Below, in pieces: positions 38,105-47,109 of a stretch of 64,000 nucleotides of DNA. The DNA comes from Oleispira antarctica RB-8 (GTDB lineage: Bacteria; Pseudomonadota; Gammaproteobacteria; Pseudomonadales; Oceanobacteraceae), in the NCBI GenBank assembly GCA_000967895.1, contig FO203512.1, forward strand, positions 2,317,350 through 2,381,349. The letters run 5' to 3'. Both the position numbers and the translations under genes were made by a program. The first letter of the stretch is position 1; the number at the start of each line of letters is the position of its first letter. Below the pieces are notes generated by a model. The model was not told the origin of the DNA, did no database searches, and saw nothing but the letters and a program-made list of their open reading frames with translations.

Positions 38105-40501
38105 CTAAGTGCTCTTTTCTCCCCCCGCTGCTAACGATTCCAGCAACTCTCGCAACTTATCTAAATGCAAAGGCTTACTTAAATGAGCATCCATACCGGA
38201 TGCTAAACACTGCTCGATATGCTCTTCAAATGTATGGGCTGTTAAAGCGATAATGGGACACACTGCCTTCGTTTGCCCATACTGCCACCGACGAATAATT
38301 TCCGTTGCCTCAAAACCACTCATACGTGGCATTTCGCAATCCATTAAGATTAAATCAAGGGACTCCCCCGAACGAACAATATCAATCGCTTGCTGTCCAT
38401 TAGTTGCCTCAATCACTCTATGGCCCAGCTTCTTCAACATTGCACTAAGAACGCGGCGATTAATCTCGTTATCATCGACGCCAAGAACCACCAGCTCTTT
38501 GCTCGCAAGTATCGGAGAAACCGTCGAAGAAAACGGGCTGCTAGACTCACGACTAGATCGACCACTTACTGTACTCGCCTTAGTTTCTATGGGTTTAGTT
38601 TCTATAGGCTTAGAATAAATCGCGAGTGGGACACTAACCGTAAAACGACAATACTCACCGACTCGGCTATCGACTGCAATACTCCCCCCCATCAACTGCG
38701 TTAACTGCTGGCAAACGGCCAACCCTAAGCCACTTCCTTCAGCGCGAGAATAAGCGCCTGAATCTACTTGGCGAAATCGTTCAAAAATCCCTAATTGCTG
38801 CTGTTTGGTAATTCCGACCCCATTATCCCAAACCGACAAAACCAGATAATTAGACTCAGAATACTCGGCTTTAATGACAATTCGGCCCTGATGAGCAAAC
38901 CTTATTGAATTACTTAATAAATTAATAATGATTTGTTTCAAGCATTTTTCATCGCCATAAAAGTCGAATTGCTTCAAAGATAGAAAATCTACCTCAATAT
39001 TAATCTGGCCATTACTCGACTGCTGCTCAAGCATCTTGCAGCATTGATGACATAGCAGCTCCAAGTTGAAAGCCGTTTCATTTAATATCAGTCCGCCGCG
39101 AGAAAGATTGTTATAATCTAACTCATCATTAACTAAATTAAGCAGGTATTCCCCAGAAGATGACAAGGTACGAATATAACCATACTGCGTAGGATTTAAC
39201 GGCGTTTCTCGCAACAGCTCCACCATACCGATAATACCATTAAGAGGAGTTCTAGCTTCGTGACTGAACTGTGCAACCCAGTCTTTAGCAGAATCAGGCT
39301 GCTCTGAAGACTGAAAACCCACCATTCTTTTAGGCGTTTTCTTTCGTTCAATCACCACACTTGTTAAAACAATGGCTTGCAGCAAAATACTGGCAGCCAG
39401 CACCGAGCTGGTTAAAAAATTAGTCGGCAATAGCGCTAGTTTATGAGTAATATAAATACAAACAGCCATTGCCATAACGCTATAGCTGAATATGTAATAA
39501 TAAGAATAATCCCCACTGCGATAACGATTTTTTGTTGTAAGCCATGCTAGATAAAATCCAAGAAGTATCCCAGAAATAGCACATAGAAGGCTCGATATCA
39601 CAGCAGGCAGTAGCCAAAGTAAAGCAATAGCCACAATGACTATCGCATTAATAAAATAATAAACCCTATGCAAACGCTTAGAATCTTTTAGCTGCAAAAA
39701 GTGCCACGTAAATACATTCGATATCAAAATAACCACATAGCCTAAAAACACACTCGCCAAATAATTAAACTGTGGATCAACTGGCCAAAAATACTCAAAA
39801 CTCAACCCTAGATGATTCGCATACATCAAAGAAAATACGCATAAATCGAGGGCTAACACCATGAACAGATAATTATTACGGGTAAGATAAAGGCTGATAT
39901 TAAACATCACAAACATGATTAAAATACCAAAATACAAACCATAGGCTAAATTTTCTTCATTGGCCAAGCGCCAAAACTCAACCTCTTTATGAATCGAAAT
40001 AGGAAGAAGAAGACCCACATTAGACTGGGCACGAAAGTAAACTACCAACTCTTCTTGTGCTTGTAATGAGAGCGGTATCGCAAAATTTCTAAATGATATT
40101 TCTCGTTCTTTATATGGAAGGTAGCTTCCTAATGACCACTCATTTTTATTCCCTAAAGAGCTCTCAGTATAAATTGATAATCGATACAAACTAGGATTGG
40201 CGAATTCTAAAATTCGCTCAAGCTGAACATCTTCTACATTGACCAATCTAAAGCGTCCCCAAGCGCCTTGCTTTAAATTACCTAAGTTTAATGGCGATTG
40301 CAAAGCTGGCTGCCAGTGAGCTTGGGGCATGCTTTTAACGCGAGAAAGGCCATAACTTGTCTGGCCTTCTAATAAATATTCGAGGTGCTGAATTTTAATC
40401 GATAGCTGCTGCGAAATTTCATTAGCATTCATATTGGCAACTGAGTGCATCGTATTGGCCAACAGAATAAAAATAACCCCAATCTGTCTAATTAACCGCA
40501 A
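38105..40501 (-). CDS. 7TM hybrid histidine kinase with receiver
   Basis: 798 residues from TTG 40501 (GGAAGA upstream; no better ATG). Signal peptide, then a 7TMR-DISM extracellular domain (about 30-175), seven membrane segments (about 180-390), HisKA with the FSHEARTPLNG phosphohistidine, HATPase with NLLSNSIRFA and GSGLGLAV, and a C-terminal receiver with LMDCEMP and SKP. The HisKA motif has HEARTP rather than HEIRTP. A membrane sensor for an unknown, perhaps carbohydrate-like, ligand. Confidence 0.92.
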   Translation of the reverse strand: MRLIRQIGVIFILLANTMHSVANMNANEISQQLSIKIQHLEYLLEGQTSYGLSRVKSMPQAHWQPALQSPLNLGNLKQGAWGRFRLVNVEDVQLERILEFANPSLYRLSIYTESSLGNKNEWSLGSYLPYKEREISFRNFAIPLSLQAQEELVVYFRAQSNVGLLLPISIHKEVEFWRLANEENLAYGLYFGILIMFVMFNISLYLTRNNYLFMVLALDLCVFSLMYANHLGLSFEYFWPVDPQFNYLASVFLGYVVILISNVFTWHFLQLKDSKRLHRVYYFINAIVIVAIALLWLLPAVISSLLCAISGILLGFYLAWLTTKNRYRSGDYSYYYIFSYSVMAMAVCIYITHKLALLPTNFLTSSVLAASILLQAIVLTSVVIERKKTPKRMVGFQSSEQPDSAKDWVAQFSHEARTPLNGIIGMVELLRETPLNPTQYGYIRTLSSSGEYLLNLVNDELDYNNLSRGGLILNETAFNLELLCHQCCKMLEQQSSNGQINIEVDFLSLKQFDFYGDEKCLKQIIINLLSNSIRFAHQGRIVIKAEYSESNYLVLSVWDNGVGITKQQQLGIFERFRQVDSGAYSRAEGSGLGLAVCQQLTQLMGGSIAVDSRVGEYCRFTVSVPLAIYSKPIETKPIETKASTVSGRSSRESSSPFSSTVSPILASKELVVLGVDDNEINRRVLSAMLKKLGHRVIEATNGQQAIDIVRSGESLDLILMDCEMPRMSGFEATEIIRRWQYGQTKAVCPIIALTAHTFEEHIEQCLASGMDAHLSKPLHLDKLRELLESLAAGGEKST

Positions 40502-40518
40502 TATTCTCTTCCCAAAGT

Positions 40519-40553
40519 GTTACTCCTTCCCATATTACGTTACTCCAAGTAAC
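40519..40553. promoter_or_regulatory. Paired GTTACTCC motifs upstream of the hybrid kinase
   Basis: GTTACTCC occurs at 40519-40526 and again at 40539-40546, exactly 20 bases apart (two helical turns). The second copy is half of the dyad GTTACTCCAAGTAAC (40539-40553). They lie 18-52 bases before the kinase start codon. A third copy is upstream of the M6 protease gene. Confidence 0.4.
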
Positions 40554-40744
40554 ACCCATGCAGCATCGATTAGCCTGCACTTGCAAAAATACATTACGAC
40601 AATAGCATTAAAAATATCCACTAAAGATCGACATTATAGCCTCTTAGCGACTAATGTATAACCGCATTAAAACACTGGCATTTAAATTGCTTAAGTACTT
40701 CATTAATAAAAAAAACAATAATAATAGCGAACCGGTAAGTCATC

Positions 40745-41806
40745 ATGATTCAAAGTTCAATTTCAGTCGCGCTTATTCGCCCACTTATCGACGCAGTGAG
40801 TAGTAAAGCCCCCGCTATCGAGCCAGAATCGGCGATCGATGCACGCCTTATAAAATTACTGAAAGATCCCGATGCAAGAATTCCCACCCAAGATGCCGAT
40901 GCGCTTATTAATAGCCTCGTTCGCTCAAGCAAGTCTAATTCTTTATGTGTATTTTCAGCACAAAAAGCCGTTACACAAAGTAGCTGCCAATTGCAGCACT
41001 TATTTCTATGCTCAAACACTCTGCGCGAAGCACTTTATTATTTAGAAAAATTTTCTGCATTACTCAGTGACAATTTAGAAATTAATGTGACGCGCACTCG
41101 CGATAACATTATAAAAATTAAGCTGCCCGTTAATGAACAAAGCTTTCTATCGCAAGAGCGTTATCGCAGCGAACTGCTTGTTGGAATCATTCTCGGCTGG
41201 CTAAAACAATTATGCGGCATAGATATGGAAATAAACGGCATAGACCTTCCTTTCCCTCAGCCAAGTTATGCAGCTGATTATTCACAACTCTGGAAAACCA
41301 ACATTACGTTTAATTCAACGGAATGTTCAATTAAGTTTCAAGCAAAATATTTAGACCAAGGGCTGCACAATACTAACCCTCACATTCTGAATATGATTAA
41401 GCGAGACGTAGAGGAACAATACAAAAAACTCACTCGATCAGGCTCTCTCGCAGACCGTATTAAGCGAGCACTAGAGCAAGACAAGCTGAGTCTTAAAGCA
41501 AACCAACAAGTTGTGGCAGAACACTTTCATATTAGCGCCCGCACCCTCAACAGGCATTTACAAAAAGAAAGCACATCCCTAAAACAAGTTATTACTGAAT
41601 GTCGTGTTAATAAAGCAAAGCAGCTTTTATTAGAAAGTGATCTCAATATTGAGCAAATAGCCCTGCAGCTAGGCTTATCAGGGCGCAGAACCCTTGATAG
41701 AATTTTTATTAAACAAACGCAAGATAGCCCTGCTCAATATAGAAGTAAGCAAAAACACCACACCCCAACGGAAACACCTTCCATGCTGTCGGTTGTCTCA
41801 GGCTAA
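40745..41806 (+). CDS. AraC family regulator
   Basis: 353 residues. The C-terminal helix-turn-helix (about 225-335) is clear: QQVVAEHFHISARTLNRHLQ and IEQIALQLGLSGRRTLDRIF. The N-terminal region is similar in layout to the other AraC protein in this window but shares little obvious sequence with it. It is divergent from the 7TM kinase. The gene's stop codon lies inside a tandem duplication (41791-41832). Confidence 0.88.
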   Translation: MIQSSISVALIRPLIDAVSSKAPAIEPESAIDARLIKLLKDPDARIPTQDADALINSLVRSSKSNSLCVFSAQKAVTQSSCQLQHLFLCSNTLREALYYLEKFSALLSDNLEINVTRTRDNIIKIKLPVNEQSFLSQERYRSELLVGIILGWLKQLCGIDMEINGIDLPFPQPSYAADYSQLWKTNITFNSTECSIKFQAKYLDQGLHNTNPHILNMIKRDVEEQYKKLTRSGSLADRIKRALEQDKLSLKANQQVVAEHFHISARTLNRHLQKESTSLKQVITECRVNKAKQLLLESDLNIEQIALQLGLSGRRTLDRIFIKQTQDSPAQYRSKQKHHTPTETPSMLSVVSG

Positions 41807-41832
41807 AAACTGGTTGTCTCAGTCTAAACTAA
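41791..41832. repeat. 21-bp tandem duplication at the end of the AraC gene
   Basis: GGTTGTCTCAG plus ten bases occurs twice in tandem (41791-41811 and 41812-41832) with a few changes. The first copy contains the AraC gene stop; the second reaches the NUDIX gene stop. Replication slippage is the simple reading. Confidence 0.75.
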
Positions 41833-42422
41833 GCCAGCCCGAGCAGTCGTACTTTCATAATAGACGCAACTGTCATAGCATCGGTTATTTCCCCTGCCAT
41901 CACCTGCTGAAACACCTGTTCGAACGGCAGACGCTGGCAGACAATATCTTCCGTATCCTCCAAAGACATCTCACCCGCCTGCAAATTTTCAGCAATAAAG
42001 GTAAAACCCTGTTCTTGGGTAATAGAATTACTTAAATGCATCGACAAAACCTGCTGCCATTTAGAAGCACTAAATCCCGTCTCTTCCTGCAGCTCTCTTT
42101 GAGCGCATCCTAAAACAGACTCACCTTCCGGAGCACCGCCCATGGGCAGCTCCCAATGATACTCTTTCAAGGGATAACGATATTGACCTACCAATAAGGT
42201 ATCGCCATTCTCAAATAAAGCGACAATAGCAACGGCCTTATTTTTAAAATTAACAGTGCCATAAATACCTGCGCCACCAGCAGGATTAATGACCTGATGC
42301 TCCTCAACTCGAATCCAGGGGTTATCATACTTCACCTCACGACTCAGCGTTTTCCAAGGACTTTTCACTGTCGCGCTGCCTTCTTTTGGCTCGGCATACT
42401 CACCCGCATTACCCTTTACCAC
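41829..42422 (-). CDS. NUDIX hydrolase (ADP-ribose pyrophosphatase-like)
   Basis: 197 residues. The NUDIX box reads GAPEGESVLGCAQRELQEET (a GX5EX7REUXEEXGU fit). The segment before it (LLVGQYRYPLKEYHWELP) is characteristic of ADP-ribose/nucleoside-diphosphate-sugar pyrophosphatases. Start GTG 42422 has AGGAGA upstream. Confidence 0.9.
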   Translation of the reverse strand: MVKGNAGEYAEPKEGSATVKSPWKTLSREVKYDNPWIRVEEHQVINPAGGAGIYGTVNFKNKAVAIVALFENGDTLLVGQYRYPLKEYHWELPMGGAPEGESVLGCAQRELQEETGFSASKWQQVLSMHLSNSITQEQGFTFIAENLQAGEMSLEDTEDIVCQRLPFEQVFQQVMAGEITDAMTVASIMKVRLLGLA

Positions 42423-42448
42423 TCACCTTCTCCTGCACAACAGAACGT

Positions 42449-42491
42449 TTTAACTGATTATGTAGATTTAACTGACTATGTAGATTTAACT
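42449..42491. repeat. 18-bp tandem repeat upstream of the NUDIX gene
   Basis: TTTAACTGATTATGTAGA and a copy with one base changed are followed by a partial third unit, 2.4 copies in all. It fills the gap between the rhombosortase stop (42499) and the NUDIX start (42422). Confidence 0.85.
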
Positions 42492-42498
42492 CATGCAA

Positions 42499-43083
42499 TC
42501 AATCGCGTTGTAAATAACGCTTAGAATAATCATACCCATAATAAAACAGTAAGAAGAGCAGACCAGCAATCACCCCGAGTAAGTGTGCATTGGTCTCCAC
42601 TCGCCCACCAATGACTCCTGCCATAGCCATATCGTCATAGAAAGGCGACTGCTCCCAAATAACCTTAGAGACAATTACCAGTAAAAAACAACCCGCCATA
42701 CGCCGACTGTAAAAAGGCGATATAAAAGGCGCTACTAAAATCAGCCCATGCAAAACCCCTGAAAGCCCGACGTAACGCTGTAAATAATCTGCATAGCCAT
42801 ACAAACCAAGCCCCACTACTGCAACACACCAAGCAAGCAGAAAAATGCCCCATGAATTATTAAGACTGCGGCCCGCGATATAAGCCACTAACATAACCCC
42901 CAAAACATTGCCTAACAAATGCGCCGTAGACAAGTGCACAAAATGCGCACTGAACAAACGCCATACTTGGCCTTCGTCAATAGCGTCGCGATCAAACATC
43001 AACCAATGGGAACTGATAGGCTCAGCCAGCGCAAGCAACACAATCGCGGCCAATAAGAAGAGATACAATAAGTAATCGCGCAT
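42499..43083 (-). CDS. rrtA: Rhombosortase (rhomboid-family intramembrane protease)
   Basis: 194 residues with six membrane segments. The Ser in GLSGVLHGL (about 107-110) and the His in NAHLLGVIAG form the rhomboid dyad. Short rhomboids of this kind cleave GlyGly-CTERM tails of exported proteins. It directly follows the M6 metalloprotease gene, whose tail fits such a target. Confidence 0.88.
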   Translation of the reverse strand: MRDYLLYLFLLAAIVLLALAEPISSHWLMFDRDAIDEGQVWRLFSAHFVHLSTAHLLGNVLGVMLVAYIAGRSLNNSWGIFLLAWCVAVVGLGLYGYADYLQRYVGLSGVLHGLILVAPFISPFYSRRMAGCFLLVIVSKVIWEQSPFYDDMAMAGVIGGRVETNAHLLGVIAGLLFLLFYYGYDYSKRYLQRD

Positions 43084-43173
43084 CCTGCGCTCCTAAAAAA
43101 TAAGAACAGTATAAGCTAACGATCTACCCAGCTTCTAGTCTTATCTATGCAGACCCACCAGCACTTTAACGTG

Positions 43174-45183
43174 CTATGTACGCCTTCTAATACCCAACCA
43201 TAAAAAGATAAATGCGAAAAAAGATAACCCATTACCCGCAGTGACGTTTTTTTCTACTTTCTGCTCTACCCCAACAGAAAATCCAGCAGCCTTAGGTGCT
43301 TTATATTGAAAGGCCTGCTGTTGGTTAGCGACCAACAAACGCTGGTTAAAATCAAAGTTGGCTTTCTGATAAACACCATTAGATTCAATATAACTCTGGC
43401 CACTCGCCTCGCTTTCGTTATCAATATTTAACGGACGGGATGAATCCGAGAAGGCAACAACTTGCATATAAATCTGATCGTAATCACTTAAATCAATACG
43501 CTCAGAAAAAGAAATACGATTCCATCCCTTCAGTACTGAATGCCCTTTAGTTGAATAGACCTCCTCACTCAACTGCCCCTCAGTAAAACGGGCATACAAA
43601 GTAACATCCAACTCTGCTATGCCAGGGCTAAAAACATCCACACCGTGCGCCCAAGACAACTCTTGCGATAACGATAAGGAAATCAAACTCGCAACCTGGC
43701 GGCCTCTTACCCCCCACGCAGAACCTACTTCGTTATCATGGCCTAAGTTATCGCCTAACTGCTCATAAGGAAGAGTAATCGTACCCTTAACACGGTTGCC
43801 GACACGAATATTCGATATTTCAACCCCACTCATATTTCCCTGATAATCCAAACTCGCAGGAAAAGAAGACGAACCAAAATAACTCTGCCCATAAGCATCG
43901 TTATAAACATCTAAACGATCACCAAGATTCTCTAACTGGTCAAGATCATCACGGCCATCAGCCTCCTCAATATCGACCAATTTATGCTCAGCCACGTCGT
44001 TTTGTGAACCTCCTTTACCGTAGCCAACACGATCATCAATATGAGTAATCAACAACCCTTCACCCGGCAATGCACTATCAAATTGAGACTGCTGACGGTA
44101 TTCCAATAAAAAATGCTCACCATGACGAAACGGATCCAACCATACTCGCATCGCTTCAGGCGTATCCGTTGCACTAGCAAGGTTAAATTCAAACTCATCA
44201 CCCATAACATCTTCAGGCTGAAGGAAACCCGCTTTCGCCTTTGACCAAGCCATCATGTGCGCAGGAGAGCTACCAGAATAGCCGCCTTTGGCATTCCAGC
44301 TACCCAACCCCATCAACCCCCAGCGCCCGATACCATTAGAATCTCCTTGGCGATCATAAAGATCTGGCAAAGCGAATAACAAATGCCCAAGCTCATGACT
44401 AATAATACCAATAGTCGCTAAGTGGTTTTGGTGCTGCTCACCAAACATAGCAAACGCCGTAAGTTTGGTATCATCAAACGAGACACCGGATATGTCAGAC
44501 TTGTGTGCCCAAACTCTAGGCTCTGGCGCAGAATCCCCCCCATAAGCATTTTCATAACCTGCCACCATTAGAACAACGCCCAGCTCACGTGAGCTAAGCT
44601 CACCGTCGCCATTACGATCAAAAGCTTTTAAATTAATAAACTCATCCGCTTGTGCCAAAGCATCACGGACCAAAGCCTGACTTTTCACACCGTAGTTTTC
44701 ACCAAAGTTAGGATGCGCATAAGGCAAACGCACATCAATAATGCCATCATTCGCTTCACCTTGAGATTCTTGCGCAGGCTGAATATGAAACTGCTGGTAC
44801 GAATTTTCTAAATAATAACCCGCAATACTGCTCGCTCCCGATGCAGTAGAAAACATCAACCGCTGAAACTCACTGCGTGAATAAGTGAAATTTTGATCAG
44901 TAAAGGATAAGCGTAATAAAAGAACGGGTTGCGAAGTTTTCTTTACAGCAGCAGATGATAAAGCAGATACCGATTTTAAAGAGGCAGCATTAAGAGAGGT
45001 ACTAAAAGGATTACTAAGAGAAGTAATGGGTTTGGACTGAGGCTTAGACTTATAATTAGATTGGTAATTAGACCCAGTATTCACAACCTCAAATACTTCA
45101 TCCATAGGCACAGCAACCGTGGTCGCACGAGCCGACGCAATAAGAGCAAACAAAACAACCATGACGCGAAAAATAAACAACAT
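43174..45183 (-). CDS. Secreted M6 family metalloprotease with GlyGly-CTERM-like tail
   Basis: 669 residues. Signal peptide (to about residue 20, SARA). The zinc site is HELGHLLFALPD, with the HEXXH core. The C-terminus, AGNGLSFFAFIFLWLGIRRR, has a small-residue motif, one membrane helix and an Arg cluster, the layout of a GlyGly-CTERM sorting signal though the Gly motif is degenerate. It is likely exported, trimmed by the neighbouring rhombosortase, and released or lipid-linked. A long Ser-rich propeptide follows the signal. Confidence 0.9.
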   Translation of the reverse strand: MLFIFRVMVVLFALIASARATTVAVPMDEVFEVVNTGSNYQSNYKSKPQSKPITSLSNPFSTSLNAASLKSVSALSSAAVKKTSQPVLLLRLSFTDQNFTYSRSEFQRLMFSTASGASSIAGYYLENSYQQFHIQPAQESQGEANDGIIDVRLPYAHPNFGENYGVKSQALVRDALAQADEFINLKAFDRNGDGELSSRELGVVLMVAGYENAYGGDSAPEPRVWAHKSDISGVSFDDTKLTAFAMFGEQHQNHLATIGIISHELGHLLFALPDLYDRQGDSNGIGRWGLMGLGSWNAKGGYSGSSPAHMMAWSKAKAGFLQPEDVMGDEFEFNLASATDTPEAMRVWLDPFRHGEHFLLEYRQQSQFDSALPGEGLLITHIDDRVGYGKGGSQNDVAEHKLVDIEEADGRDDLDQLENLGDRLDVYNDAYGQSYFGSSSFPASLDYQGNMSGVEISNIRVGNRVKGTITLPYEQLGDNLGHDNEVGSAWGVRGRQVASLISLSLSQELSWAHGVDVFSPGIAELDVTLYARFTEGQLSEEVYSTKGHSVLKGWNRISFSERIDLSDYDQIYMQVVAFSDSSRPLNIDNESEASGQSYIESNGVYQKANFDFNQRLLVANQQQAFQYKAPKAAGFSVGVEQKVEKNVTAGNGLSFFAFIFLWLGIRRRT

Positions 45184-45326
45184 ACAGCACCTAAAACTAA
45201 GTTCTTACACCCAATTTAGACAACATCTGTTCATTAATCTCGACGCCTTACATTTCAAAACCAGACAGCAATTTTCTGGCACCGAAAAAATAGCTAAGCG
45301 TCAATACCACCATTCGCCAAAAATAA

Positions 45327-45342
45327 GTTACTCCAAAGTGAC
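45327..45342. promoter_or_regulatory. GTTACTCC dyad upstream of the M6 protease gene
   Basis: GTTACTCCAAAGTGAC, an imperfect dyad, is a near copy of the motif found at 40539-40553 upstream of the hybrid kinase. It is 144 bases before the protease start. A common regulator is possible. Confidence 0.35.
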
Positions 45343-45379
45343 AGAAAAAATTACACTAATTACATAGCCATACCCATTG

Positions 45380-46354
45380 TTACGAATGCTGTTTTACGAA
45401 CTCCACCACGCGTCTTTCCATCCAATATGCATGACGACGATTAAGCTCAATGAAACCCACATGACCTCCAGAGCGTGGCACCTCCAGTGATAACCACTCA
45501 CTTTCCCGCGCTTCCGCGTAAGGAAAGCAAGGCTCAGGCAAAAAAGGGTCGTTCTTCGCATTTACTAATAAGGCAGGAATTCGAATATCCTTCAACACAG
45601 CTTTACAGCTACTTTGCGCCCAATAATCTGCAGCATCATTAAAACCATGAATAGGGGCAGTATAGCGATCATCAAAGTGCTGAAATGTTTTAATCTGATG
45701 ATAATTTTCAGCATTAACAGCTTCAGGGAAATCGATCGCTTTCGCTTCAATTTTTTCTTTAAGATCTTTCAGAAAGCGCCACATAAAAATCTTGTTTTTA
45801 CGCTCAGCCAAGCAAAGAGCGCTGGCTGCTAGATCACACGGTACAGAAAAAGCGACAACTGATTTAACGTGCTGAGGCAAATCACGCCCCTGTCGCCCTA
45901 CGTACAGCAAACTTAAATTGCCGCCCATGCTAAAACCCACTAAATGAATGTGCTGATAACCTAAACCATGCGCATGTTCAATAACGCGCTGCAAATCATC
46001 CGTCGCACCGCTGTGATAAAAGCGTAAGGTTTTATTCATCTCCCCCGAACAAGAACGAAAATTCCATGCCAAAGCGTCCCAGCCCTGAGTATTAGCTTCA
46101 CGCGCAATGCCAGCGACATAAGGTCTGCGTGAATGACCTTCCAAACCATGAGAAATAATCAGCAAGGTCTTTCCCATACTCGAAGGCGATACACGACTCC
46201 AATCAAGGTCTAAAAAGTCGCCATCGTCGGTAATCAAGCGCTCACGTTCAAAGTGATCACAATCAATGCGCCGAACTAACGACGGAAGAATACTTTGCAA
46301 ATACCCATTGGCTAACAAGAAAGGCGGGCGATAATGGCAATCAATGACAGGCAT
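45380..46354 (-). CDS. YheT family alpha/beta hydrolase
   Basis: 324 residues. The nucleophile elbow GFSMGG, the oxyanion-type ISHGLEGHSRRPY and the closing His in SGGHVGFIE are present, as in E. coli YheT. Substrate unknown, probably an ester. Cytoplasmic, single gene. Confidence 0.92.
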   Translation of the reverse strand: MPVIDCHYRPPFLLANGYLQSILPSLVRRIDCDHFERERLITDDGDFLDLDWSRVSPSSMGKTLLIISHGLEGHSRRPYVAGIAREANTQGWDALAWNFRSCSGEMNKTLRFYHSGATDDLQRVIEHAHGLGYQHIHLVGFSMGGNLSLLYVGRQGRDLPQHVKSVVAFSVPCDLAASALCLAERKNKIFMWRFLKDLKEKIEAKAIDFPEAVNAENYHQIKTFQHFDDRYTAPIHGFNDAADYWAQSSCKAVLKDIRIPALLVNAKNDPFLPEPCFPYAEARESEWLSLEVPRSGGHVGFIELNRRHAYWMERRVVEFVKQHS

Positions 46355-46460
46355 AGCAAACTCGTAAGGCTCATAAATATGAGCCCTAGATTAACAGAGA
46401 GATGAAAATGTGAATATTAAAAACAGATGTGAAAATAAAGCTTAAAGAAAAGCTAACAAT

Positions 46461-46502
46461 CAAGACTGAGAATACAAGACTGAGAATACAAGACTAAAAA
46501 TA
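46461..46502. repeat. 14-bp tandem repeat
   Basis: CAAGACTGAGAATA occurs twice exactly, then a third degenerate copy. It lies in the gap between the YheT start and the glutaredoxin-like gene stop. No function is evident. Confidence 0.85.
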
Positions 46503-46528
46503 AAAGAAATAGCACGAGTAATAAAAGA

Positions 46529-46969
46529 TTAGGTCTCGAAACGACGCTCGAGATATTTCATAATTTTAACACTGCTGTATAGCCAGCGAGTATCTTGATC
46601 TTGACGCCCCTCGACACGCAAACAAGGAACACGCACCTCGCCACCACCATGAATCAATTCATTGCGATAAGCGTTCACACGCCCTACGTCTTTTTCTACC
46701 ACTCTTAAACCCAATTTTTGACAACGTCGCTTAATTTTAATGGAAGCAGGACACGTCTTACAAAAATACAATTGGATACGTCGAGACTCTCGATCTAACG
46801 AACTTTGTTCTGCATTCGAACGTCTCAGAGGTCTAACTTTAAACCAATAATCGGCAAACATAAAACAAACGCTCTGCATGCGAAATTTTACAGACATCAA
46901 CAACAATCCAATAAGTAACGAAGATAACAGGCGCGCTATTCTACGACTTAAAAATTTAAAATCTACCAC
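46529..46969 (-). CDS. Membrane-anchored glutaredoxin-like protein, altered active site
   Basis: 146 residues from GTG 46969. A hydrophobic anchor (about 10-30) precedes a glutaredoxin domain. It aligns with the protein at 53524-53913: both have KGGGQ/HGGGE, then VPCLR with the cis-proline and a YLERRF end. The partner has CPFC; here the site reads CKTCPAS, so the second Cys has become Ser while an extra Cys lies three residues before. A monothiol or rearranged site is likely. Confidence 0.75.
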   Translation of the reverse strand: MVDFKFLSRRIARLLSSLLIGLLLMSVKFRMQSVCFMFADYWFKVRPLRRSNAEQSSLDRESRRIQLYFCKTCPASIKIKRRCQKLGLRVVEKDVGRVNAYRNELIHGGGEVRVPCLRVEGRQDQDTRWLYSSVKIMKYLERRFET

Positions 46970-46981
46970 TTTCGATAAGAT

Positions 46982-47107
46982 TTATTGAGTTACCGCAGGA
47001 GACTGCTGAATTAACAGAATTAAACCCGCTGCCATAAGAGCTGTAAAGATCAACAGCCCCCTCATGCGTCGACAAAAAGGACAGTCCTTTGTCCGCTTTT
47101 TAGCCAT
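46982..47107 (-). CDS. 41-residue CPFC single-pass membrane protein
   Basis: A short gene, MAKKRTKDCPFCRRMRGLLI at the N-terminus and one membrane helix (about residues 17-34). It starts 2 bases after the lepB stop (TAATCATG), so it is translationally coupled to lepB. CPFC could be a redox pair or a half zinc-binding site. Positive residues at the N-terminus suggest N-in topology. I do not recognise a family. Confidence 0.65.
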   Translation of the reverse strand: MAKKRTKDCPFCRRMRGLLIFTALMAAGLILLIQQSPAVTQ

Positions 47108-47109
47108 GA

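Noticed and set aside
42449-42491. Tandem repeats as a CRISPR array
   Set aside because: Units are contiguous with no spacers, so they are simple duplications.
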